NCBI GenBank assembly: GCA_025965755.1
Contig: JAOPWI010000384.1
Span: forward strand, 1-6,734
Origin: Frankiales bacterium
Lineage (GTDB): Bacteria; Actinomycetota; Actinomycetes; Mycobacteriales; SCTD01
DNA length: 6,734 nt
Reading direction: 5' to 3'
Position numbers and translations under genes: made by a program. This document shows, piece by piece, positions 1 to 5,604 of the stretch. The first letter of the stretch is position 1. Each line of letters begins with the position of its first letter. The notes beneath the pieces are model-generated. The model had not been told where the DNA came from. It made no database searches and saw only the letters and a program-made list of their open reading frames with translations.

Positions 1-1408
1 ACAGCTGGCCCTGCCGTCGCACGTCGAAGGGGCTGCCGACATCGAGGTGCCGCCAGCGCGGCGGCGGCGCGTCGCCGTCCCCGTCGAGCACCTCGCCGAC
101 CGCCTCGCCGTCGCGGCGGTCGTGCGCCTCGCCCTCGCCCACCGGCGAGCCGGCCAGCCAGGTCAGCCCCAGCCCGCGGGCGGTGTGGCGAAACGACCCG
201 CCGAGGGTCAGGGTGGCCGAGGTCGCCACCACCGTCTTCTCGCCGAACAGCCGGGTCGCCAGCGCCCCCCCGACGCGCAGCGGCGACACGCGCAGCAGCA
301 CGCCGGCTCCGGCGGCCACCGCGTACACCGCGCTGGGCACGGCCGGCGACCGGATCTCGGCGGCCGCCTCGGCCACCTCCGTCAAGGTCGTCCGGGCCCG
401 CTCCCGCCTGGCCTTGTCCAGCTCGTCCTCGTCGCCGGAACCGCGGCCCAGCTCGCCGGCGGCCGCCAGGAAGACCGTCTCCACCAGCGCGAGCACCTCC
501 GCGGCGTGCGGCGGCAGCGCGGGCAGCAGGCCCGGCTCGGTGGTGCCGAGCAGCCCCTCGAGCGCGTCCTGGGCATCGTCGAGCCGGACGGTGACGCTCT
601 CCGACAGCAGCCCCGAGGCCGCGCCGACCGCCCGGCGCAGCTCGCCGGCCGAGATCTGCTTGCTCAGCGCCTCGGTGGCCGCCGCGACGAACTCGTGGGC
701 CTCGTCGAGCACCACGGCGTCGTGCTCGGGCAGCACCTGCACGCCGGTGAAGGCGTCCAGCGCGAGCAGCGCGTGGTTGGCCACCACGACGTCGACGTCC
801 TTGGCCGCCTCCTTGGCCTTCTCGGCGAAGCACTCGACACGGTCGGGGCAGCGCGTGCCGAGGCAGTCGCGGGCCGACACCGACACCTGTCGCCAGGCCG
901 CGTCGCTGACCGGGAACGGCACGTCGTCGCGGTCGCCGCTCTGCGTGGTCCCGGCCCACTCGCGCAGCCGCAGGACGGTGCGACCGAGCCCCGAGCCGGG
1001 CGCCTCGAAGAGCCCGTCCGGCTCGGCGTCGACCGCGCCCGGGCCGCCGTGCACCTGCTGCAGGCAGGCGTAGTTGCCCCGGCCCTTGGCCAGCGCGAAC
1101 GTCGGCGTGCGCCCCAGCTCCTTGTCGAGCTCCTTGACCAGGCGCGGCAGGTCCTTCTCGACCAGCTGGCTCTGCAACGCCTTGGTCGCGGTCGCCACCA
1201 CGACCTTCTTGCCGCTCGCCAGGGCCGGCACCAGGTAGCCCAGGGACTTGCCGGTACCCGTACCGGCCTGGACGAGCAGGTGCTCGGCGGTGCGCAGCGC
1301 GGTGTCGACGGCGAGCACCATGTCGCGCTGGCCCGGCCGCGCCTCGGCGCCCGGGACCGCCCGCAGGGCAGCGTCCAGCAGCCGCTCAGCTCGCCTGCGT
1401 GTCGCCAT
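1..1408 (-). CDS. dinG: DinG-type ATP-dependent DNA helicase, iron-sulfur, XPD-like (partial, C-terminus beyond left edge)
   Basis: This is an XPD/DinG-family superfamily 2 helicase; family members are 5'-3' helicases that unwind forks, D-loops, R-loops or other structures during DNA repair. The 469 residues present start at the ATG at 1408 (MATRRRAERL). A Q-motif-like RPGQ lies at 24-27 and Walker A AGTGTGKS at 48-55. Four cysteines, C115 (in GRGNYAC), C182, C187 and C193, have the spacing expected for the 4Fe-4S cluster domain. ANHALL is at 210-215, the DEAH box at 235-238 (VVLDEAHEF) and ATSATL at 395-400. Family members are usually about 650-700 residues, so roughly the last third, with helicase motifs V-VI, lies outside the window. 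An acidic, charged stretch at about 423-452 lies between the ATSATL region and the conserved VGSPFD motif and looks longer than usual. No clear Shine-Dalgarno or LexA box is visible upstream. The family call is firm; the exact biological role is inferred. Confidence 0.95.
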   Translation of the reverse strand, partial: MATRRRAERLLDAALRAVPGAEARPGQRDMVLAVDTALRTAEHLLVQAGTGTGKSLGYLVPALASGKKVVVATATKALQSQLVEKDLPRLVKELDKELGRTPTFALAKGRGNYACLQQVHGGPGAVDAEPDGLFEAPGSGLGRTVLRLREWAGTTQSGDRDDVPFPVSDAAWRQVSVSARDCLGTRCPDRVECFAEKAKEAAKDVDVVVANHALLALDAFTGVQVLPEHDAVVLDEAHEFVAAATEALSKQISAGELRRAVGAASGLLSESVTVRLDDAQDALEGLLGTTEPGLLPALPPHAAEVLALVETVFLAAAGELGRGSGDEDELDKARRERARTTLTEVAEAAAEIRSPAVPSAVYAVAAGAGVLLRVSPLRVGGALATRLFGEKTVVATSATLTLGGSFRHTARGLGLTWLAGSPVGEGEAHDRRDGEAVGEVLDGDGDAPPPRWRHLDVGSPFDVRRQGQL

Positions 1409-1520
1409 GGGAACCAGTCTCGGGCACGCCGGCCGGGACGGCCGCTGCGCACACCCCCGTGTCGCGGGCTTGACCCGGTCCACCGCCGGGGCTGCGGCCC
1501 CCGCGCGCGCCCGCGGCAAC

Positions 1521-1563
1521 CCGACGGGGGCCGGCGTCAGCCTCTGGTCGCCGCCCCCGTCGG
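1521..1563 (-). terminator. GC-rich hairpin, probable terminator of the acyl-CoA ligase gene
   Basis: The 10-base arm CCGACGGGGG at 1521-1530 pairs perfectly with CCCCCGTCGG at 1554-1563. After a one-base bulge at 1531, CGGCG at 1532-1536 pairs with CGCCG at 1549-1553, giving 15 base pairs around a 12-base loop. The hairpin begins five bases past the ligase stop codon, where a terminator would sit. No T-run follows on the minus strand, so it is not a classical intrinsic terminator. Hairpins without a U-tract are commonly proposed as terminators or mRNA 3' stabilisers in high-GC actinobacteria. It separates the ligase from the downstream helicase gene, which would then need its own promoter in about 1409-1520; I could not identify one there. 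Confidence 0.6.
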
Positions 1564-1568
1564 TCCGG

Positions 1569-3086
1569 TCAGCGGAGCTCCTTTTTGAGGATCTTGCCGG
1601 TCGGTCCCTTCGGCAGCTCGGCGACGATGCGCACCTCGCGCGGGTACTTGTAGGCCGCCATCCGGTCCTTGGCGAAGGCCTTGATCTCCTCCGGCGTGGC
1701 CGACGCGCCCGGCTTGAGGGCCACGATCGCGACGACCTCCTCGCCGAGCTTGTCGTCCGGCTTGCCGATGACGGCCGCCTCGGCCACCGCGGGGTGCTCG
1801 TACAGCACCTCCTCGACCTCGCGCGGGTAGACGTTGTAGCCGCCGCGGATGACCAGGTCCTTCTTGCGGTCGACGATGAAGAAGAAACCGTCCTCGTCCC
1901 GGTAGCCGAGGTCGCCGGTGTGGAACCAGCCGCCCTGGAAGGCCTCAGCCGTCGCCTCGGGCTTCTTGTAGTAGCCCTTCATGATGTTGTGACCGCGGAT
2001 GAGGATCTCGCCCACGTTCTCCGCGCCGGGCGGCAGCTCCGTGAGGTCCTCGTTCGCGATCCGGACCTCGACGCCCCAGATGGGCTTGCCGATCGACTGC
2101 ACCTTGCGCTGCTGGGCGTTGATGTTGAAGGTCGTCGTGCTGGCGCTCTCGGACAGGCCGTAGCCCTCGAGAATCACGCAGCCGGGGAACTTCTCCTCGA
2201 ACGCGCGGATGACCTCGCCCGGAATGGCCGCACCGCCGGAGACGCCGACGCGCAACGAGGACAGGTCACGCCCGGTGAGGTCGGTGTTGAGCAGCGCGAA
2301 GTACATCGTCGGCACGCCGGAGAAGATCGTGCAGCCGTGCTTCTCGATCGCGTCGATGACCGGGTCCATCTCGAACCGCGGGACGAGCACCATGGTGCCG
2401 CCGTAGCGGACGGTCACGTTGAGCACGCTGGACAGCCCGAACACGTGGAACAGCGGCAGCACCGCGACGCCGATGTCGTCGTCCCGGAACTCGAACAGCT
2501 CGCCGGCGACCGTGCAGTTCATGTACAGCTGGAAGTGGGTGAGCTCCGCGCCCTTGGGCTTGCCGGTGGTGCCGCTGGTGTAGAGCAGCACCGCCGTGTC
2601 GTCGCTGCCGAGCGGCAGGATGTCGCGGGTGTCCTCGGCGAAGTAGAGCTCGTCGTAGTGCTTGGTGCCCTCGGGCCGCTGGTCGTTGCCGGGCATGTTG
2701 ACGACGTAGGTCGTCACGCCCTCGAGCTGCGAGGCGCCCTTGAAGGCCTCCTCGGCGAACATCTCGAAGGTCACCAGGAGCTTCGCGTCGCTGTCCTCGA
2801 GGTGGTACTTCACCTCGGGCGCGCGCAGCAGCGGGTTGAGCGGCACCATCACCAGGCCGGCCTTGAGGATGCCGAAGTAGGTGAACAGGAAGTGCGGCAG
2901 GTTGGGCAGCTGCACGGCCACCTTGTCGCCGCGCTCCAGGCCCAGCCCGAGCAGGCTGGTCGCGATGCGGCCGGAGATCTCGTCCACCTGGGCGTAGGTG
3001 AACGACAGCTCGTTGACGTGGCAGAGCGGCTTGTCGGGGTGGGCCGTGGCCGACTCCCGGAGCATGGTGGCGAGGTTGAAGCTCAT
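1569..3086 (-). CDS. Long-chain fatty-acid-CoA ligase (ANL superfamily AMP-dependent synthetase)
   Basis: This 505-residue enzyme most likely activates a carboxylic acid with ATP to an acyl-adenylate and then to acyl-CoA, feeding beta-oxidation or lipid synthesis in the cytoplasm. The ANL motifs appear in order: the phosphate loop YTSGTTGKPKG at 169-179, the acyl-pocket region GVPTMY at 257-262, A5 GYGLSES at 308-314, A7 TGD at 390-392, hinge DRKKD at 406-410, A8 RGGYNVYP at 414-421, and the catalytic lysine K498 in PTGKILKKELR at the C-terminus. Length is normal for FadD-like or 4-coumarate-CoA-ligase-like proteins. The start is set at MSFNLATML (ATG at 3086). A longer in-frame start at 3176 would add 30 unconserved-looking residues and overlap the divergent gene. 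Side-chain specificity cannot be read from sequence; an aryl acid is an alternative to a long-chain fatty acid. It is monocistronic in appearance, with a hairpin just after the stop. A sampled stretch (1861-1920, 37 G+C of 60) is less GC-saturated than one in the right-hand operon (6421-6480, 47 of 60). Confidence 0.93.
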   Translation of the reverse strand: MSFNLATMLRESATAHPDKPLCHVNELSFTYAQVDEISGRIATSLLGLGLERGDKVAVQLPNLPHFLFTYFGILKAGLVMVPLNPLLRAPEVKYHLEDSDAKLLVTFEMFAEEAFKGASQLEGVTTYVVNMPGNDQRPEGTKHYDELYFAEDTRDILPLGSDDTAVLLYTSGTTGKPKGAELTHFQLYMNCTVAGELFEFRDDDIGVAVLPLFHVFGLSSVLNVTVRYGGTMVLVPRFEMDPVIDAIEKHGCTIFSGVPTMYFALLNTDLTGRDLSSLRVGVSGGAAIPGEVIRAFEEKFPGCVILEGYGLSESASTTTFNINAQQRKVQSIGKPIWGVEVRIANEDLTELPPGAENVGEILIRGHNIMKGYYKKPEATAEAFQGGWFHTGDLGYRDEDGFFFIVDRKKDLVIRGGYNVYPREVEEVLYEHPAVAEAAVIGKPDDKLGEEVVAIVALKPGASATPEEIKAFAKDRMAAYKYPREVRIVAELPKGPTGKILKKELR

Positions 3087-3092
3087 GGCGCC

Positions 3093-3098
3093 AGCGTA
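3093..3098 (-). promoter_or_regulatory. Possible -10 element for a leaderless acyl-CoA ligase mRNA
   Basis: Read on the minus strand, this is TACGCT, matching the actinobacterial -10 pattern TAnnnT. Six bases (GGCGCC) separate it from the ATG at 3086, so transcription would start at or next to the A of the start codon. No Shine-Dalgarno sequence lies in front of this ATG, which fits a leaderless transcript. The best upstream -35-like hexamer, TTGTGC, is only 15 bases away, which is short. The call rests on one short motif and its position. Confidence 0.35.
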
Positions 3099-3138
3099 GT
3101 GACCAGCGCCACGGCACAACACGGGGAGCGGCCCTGAC

Positions 3139-3141
3139 AGG
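3139..3141 (+). promoter_or_regulatory. Weak ribosome binding site of the flavodoxin-fold gene
   Basis: AGG at 3139-3141, within GACAGG, sits eight bases before the GTG start at 3150. It is the only plausible Shine-Dalgarno match at usable distance. A better-looking GGGGAG at 3123-3128 is 21 bases from the start, which is too far for this GTG. Confidence 0.35.
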
Positions 3142-3149
3142 CTGGCCCG

Positions 3150-3593
3150 GTGCCCCGTCTGCTCGTGGTCCACCACACCCCGTCACCCGCGCTGCAGGCC
3201 CTGCTGGAGGCCGTGCGGGAGGGCGCCGCTCTCGTCGGCGAGGTCGACGTCGTCTCCCGGCCGGCTCTGACCGCCTCCGCCGTGGACGTGCTGCACGCGG
3301 ACGGCGTCCTGCTCGGGACGCCGGCCAACATCGGGTACATGAGCGGCGCCCTCAAGCACTTCTTCGACACCGTCTACTACCCCTGCCTGGACGCCACGGC
3401 CGGCCGCCCGTACGCGCTCTACGTCCACGGCAACGACGACACCGAAGGCGCGGTCCGGGCGGTCCAGACCATCACCCGCGGGCTGCGCTGGTCGGCCGTC
3501 GCGCCGCCCCTGCAGGTGACCGGCGCACCGGACCGGGCGGCGCTCGAGGCGGCCCGCGAGCTGGGCGGGACGCTCGCCGCCACCATCGCGTGA
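3150..3593 (+). CDS. Flavodoxin-fold family protein (NAD(P)H-dependent FMN reductase-like)
   Basis: This is a 147-residue soluble protein, probably an FMN-binding flavodoxin-like or NAD(P)H-dependent FMN reductase-like redox protein; its partner and substrate are unknown. The N-terminus RLLVVHHTPSPALQALLEAV (3-22) has the strand, phosphate-loop and helix layout of the flavodoxin fold. The stretch GVLLGTPANIGYMSGALKHF (52-71), followed by FD, is the family's characteristic second flavin-contacting loop and helix, which in relatives reads like GTPxYxGxMSGxLKxFxD. YALYVHGNDD at 88-97 fits the next core strand and loop. No transmembrane segment, signal peptide or metal-binding cysteine pattern is seen. 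The start is GTG at 3150 with a weak AGG upstream; an internal start would remove the first strand. The stop TGA overlaps the GTG of the transporter gene by four bases (GTGA, 3590-3593), so the two are likely translationally coupled. The gene is divergent from the acyl-CoA ligase, 63 bases away. The fold call is good; enzyme activity is inferred. Confidence 0.85.
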   Translation: MPRLLVVHHTPSPALQALLEAVREGAALVGEVDVVSRPALTASAVDVLHADGVLLGTPANIGYMSGALKHFFDTVYYPCLDATAGRPYALYVHGNDDTEGAVRAVQTITRGLRWSAVAPPLQVTGAPDRAALEAARELGGTLAATIA

Positions 3594-4558
3594 TCTGGCG
3601 CGCCGCCCCCGCGGTGTTCGTCCTGCTCTGGAGCACCGGCTTCGTGGGCGCCAGGTACGGCCTGCCGTACGCCGAACCGTTCACCTTCCTCGCGCTGCGG
3701 CTGCTGATCGCGGCTGCCCTGCTGGGCCTGGCCGCGGTCGCGACGCGCACGACGGTCGGCCGGGGCCAGCTCGGCCGGGCCGCGGTCTCCGGCCTGCTGC
3801 TGCACGCGACCTATCTCGGCGGCGTGTTCTGGGCGATCTCGCGCGGCACGCCGGCGGGCGTGTCGGCGGTCGTGGTCAGCCTGCAGCCGGTGCTGGTCGC
3901 CGCGCTCGCGGTCTGGCTGCTCGGCGAGCGGCTCCGGCGGCGGCAGTGGCTGGGGCTGGCCCTCGGGGTCGCCGGCGTCGTGCTGGTCCTGACCCCCAGC
4001 CTGGCCGTGGGCCGCAGCGGGCTCAGCGCCGGCGGCGTGGCGGCCTGCCTGCTGGCGCTGGCCGGCGGCACCGCCGGAACGCTCTGGCACAAGCGGCACG
4101 GCGACGGCATCCCGCTGCTCTGGGGCACGACCGTGCAGTACGCCACGGCGGCTGTGGTCCTCGGCGTCCTGGCCGTCGCGACCGAGTCGCCGCGCATCGC
4201 CTGGACCGGCGACTTCGTGCTCGCCCTGGTCTGGCTGGTGGTCGTGCTGTCGATCGGCGCGGTGCTGCTCATGCTGGCCCTGCTGCGGCGCGGCAGCGCC
4301 TCGGGCGTGTCCAGCCTGCTCTACCTGGTGCCGCCCGCGACGGCGGTCGAGGCGCTGCTGCTCTTCGACGAGCGGCTGGCCCCGCTGTCCGTGCTGGGCA
4401 TCGCCGTCACCGCGGTCGGCGTCGCCCTGGTCGTGCGCACGCCCTCGTCGTACGCCCTGACCACCACCGCCCACACCGGCGGCGCGGGCGCGCCCGGCTC
4501 CAGCAGGGCCACGACGACCCGGCAGCCGGACGGAGGGCGGTCCGGCCAGGGCGTGTGA
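3590..4558 (+). CDS. EamA/DMT-superfamily transporter
   Basis: This 322-residue integral membrane protein belongs to the drug/metabolite transporter superfamily, whose members usually export amino acids, metabolites or small drugs across the cytoplasmic membrane. About ten hydrophobic segments are visible from residue 5 to 282. The duplicated EamA halves each end in the family signature: LQPVLVAALAVWLLGERL at 98-115 and LVPPATAVEALLLFDERL at 246-263. WSTGFVGARYGLPYAEP near the N-terminus is also typical of the family. The GTG start overlaps the preceding stop (GTGA) and has no Shine-Dalgarno of its own, so it probably depends on coupling to the flavodoxin-fold gene. The transporter domain ends at about residue 285 (VVRTP). 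The last 37 residues are a polar tail, encoded opposite the VWA-protein gene, and look like readthrough into that gene. Substrate cannot be predicted. Confidence 0.92.
   Translation: MIWRAAPAVFVLLWSTGFVGARYGLPYAEPFTFLALRLLIAAALLGLAAVATRTTVGRGQLGRAAVSGLLLHATYLGGVFWAISRGTPAGVSAVVVSLQPVLVAALAVWLLGERLRRRQWLGLALGVAGVVLVLTPSLAVGRSGLSAGGVAACLLALAGGTAGTLWHKRHGDGIPLLWGTTVQYATAAVVLGVLAVATESPRIAWTGDFVLALVWLVVVLSIGAVLLMLALLRRGSASGVSSLLYLVPPATAVEALLLFDERLAPLSVLGIAVTAVGVALVVRTPSSYALTTTAHTGGAGAPGSSRATTTRQPDGGRSGQGV
4321..4558. other. 238-base tail-to-tail overlap of the EamA transporter and VWA-protein genes
   Basis: The transporter stop (TGA, 4556-4558) lies inside the VWA-protein gene, and the VWA-protein stop (TAG, minus strand, 4323-4321) lies inside the transporter gene. 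The recognisable transporter domain ends at about 4444 and the VWA domain at about 4453, so the two domain ends nearly abut. Each gene then continues as a low-complexity tail opposite the other's conserved region. No separate intergenic terminator exists between the convergent units. The overlap is certain if both open frames are used to their stops; any regulatory effect by antisense transcription or polymerase collision is inference. Confidence 0.8.
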
Positions 4559-5604
4559 CCGTCGGTCAGGACGACGACGAGCTGCGGCCGTGGGCGCAGC
4601 GCGCCGGCCGCCGCCAGGCCGACCCGCAGGTCGGTGCCGCCGCCGCCCTCGAGCACCACCTGAGCGGCGGAGCGCACCCGCTGGGCCGGCCCGGTCCGGG
4701 TGTCGCAGCTCAGCACCGTCACGGCGTCGCGCCGGACCCCGCCGGCCTGCAGCGCCCCGTCGACCTCGGCCAGCGCCTGGCCGAGCAGCGCGTCGTCGAC
4801 CGACGCGGAGGTGTCGATCACCACCGCGACCGAGGGCACCGGGCGGCGCAGCGACGGCAGCACCGCGCCGGGCACGGAGGCGGCCCGGCGGGACGGGCGC
4901 GCGCGGGTGTAGTCCACGTTGCCGCTGGCCCAGCCCAGCCCGCTGCGGACCGAACCGGCCAGGACCTGCCGCCAGTCGACCTTGGGGCGCAGCGCCCGCT
5001 GCGCCCATCGCTGCCAGCCGCCGGGCACCGTGCCGATCCGCGCGGCGTCGGCCACCTCGCGGGCGGTGGCGGCGCGGACCAGGTCGGCCTGAACGGGCGT
5101 GAGTCCCGGAACGTGCGCTCCCTCGTCCCACCCGCGCGCGATCCCGTCGACCCCCGAGCCGCAGTCGACCAGCCGGGCGTCGCGCTCCGGCACCGCGGCG
5201 AGGTACTCCTCGGCCAGCAGCCCGTCCGGCAGGCGCAGCAGCGCCGGCGTCACCGGGCGGCCCGGCAGCGGCAGGCCCGCCTCGATCAGGTCGTCGTTGA
5301 TCTCGGCGTCACAGGCGGTGTTCCAGGCCCGCGGCCGGTCGGTGACCCCGATCCGCTCGGCCCGGGCCGCGTGGTCGCGCAGCAGGTGCCACACCTCGTG
5401 CACCAGCACCGCGCCCACCTCCGGCACCGACCAGGCGTCGACGACCGCCGGGTCGGCGTAGAGCCGGAAGGCCCGGTCGACCGCGAAGGTGCCCAGGCCC
5501 GGAGCGGCCCGCAGCTGCAGGCTGTGCAGCGCGATGGCCAGATAGGGCTGGCCGCGGGTGACCCAGACCCGGGCGGCCTGCAGCTTCTCCAGGTCGAGGG
5601 TCAC
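4321..5604 (-). CDS. Putative metallopeptidase with VWA-like domain (DUF2201 family), MoxR partner
   Basis: This 427-residue protein carries two domains. The N-terminal part resembles the putative metallopeptidase domain DUF2201_N: HEVWH at 69-73 is an HExxH zinc motif, H78 is a possible third ligand, and WNTACDAEIN at 94-103 is the conserved N-x-x-x-D-x-x-x-N helix of this group. The C-terminal part is VWA-like: DTSAS at 264-268 is the MIDAS DxSxS motif, with T324/D325 in GGGGTDLR and D348 in LTDGH as further metal-site residues. The GTG start at 5604 overlaps the stop of the MoxR ATPase gene by four bases (GTGA), with no Shine-Dalgarno, implying coupled translation and a joint function. In known MoxR/VWA systems the ATPase acts with the VWA protein on metal insertion or protein maturation, but the target here is unknown, and peptidase activity is inferred from motif only. 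The VWA domain appears to end near residue 384. The last 43 residues (Ser/Thr/Ala-rich) lie antisense to the transporter gene. Confidence 0.88.
   Translation of the reverse strand: MTLDLEKLQAARVWVTRGQPYLAIALHSLQLRAAPGLGTFAVDRAFRLYADPAVVDAWSVPEVGAVLVHEVWHLLRDHAARAERIGVTDRPRAWNTACDAEINDDLIEAGLPLPGRPVTPALLRLPDGLLAEEYLAAVPERDARLVDCGSGVDGIARGWDEGAHVPGLTPVQADLVRAATAREVADAARIGTVPGGWQRWAQRALRPKVDWRQVLAGSVRSGLGWASGNVDYTRARPSRRAASVPGAVLPSLRRPVPSVAVVIDTSASVDDALLGQALAEVDGALQAGGVRRDAVTVLSCDTRTGPAQRVRSAAQVVLEGGGGTDLRVGLAAAGALRPRPQLVVVLTDGHTPWPDRPPSGCRVVVALLEPGAPAPPVWAVVVRAYDEGVRTTRATPTAVTAMPSTDSGASRSSKSSSASTAVAGGTR

Noticed and set aside
1251..1266. Inverted repeat CCGGTAC-CC-GTACCGG, looking like an operator.
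   Set aside because: It encodes the Gly-Thr-Gly-Thr-Gly of the helicase Walker A motif; the symmetry comes from the repeated Gly-Thr codons.
1470..1475. TTGACC, a -35-like hexamer on the plus strand.
   Set aside because: No -10-like element lies 16-18 bases downstream and no plus-strand gene follows it.
47..1588. A 513-codon open frame on the plus strand opposite the helicase gene.
   Set aside because: Its product is a low-complexity Arg/Gly/Ala/Gln-rich string with no domain, and the minus strand in this region encodes a clear DinG protein. Long antisense open frames are expected at this GC content.
1248..3137. A 629-codon open frame on the plus strand opposite the acyl-CoA ligase.
   Set aside because: Rich in Arg, Val, Leu and His with no recognisable motif, and fully antisense to a well-conserved enzyme.
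3087..3176. A 30-residue N-terminal extension of the acyl-CoA ligase (start at 3176).
   Set aside because: It overlaps the start of the divergent flavodoxin-fold gene, has no family resemblance and contains the likely promoter. MSFNLATML at 3086 matches the usual family N-terminus.
4485..4496. Perfect 12-base palindrome CGGGCGCGCCCG in the convergent overlap, possibly a terminator.
   Set aside because: It has no loop and no T-run, and lies inside coding sequence of extreme GC content where such palindromes are frequent.
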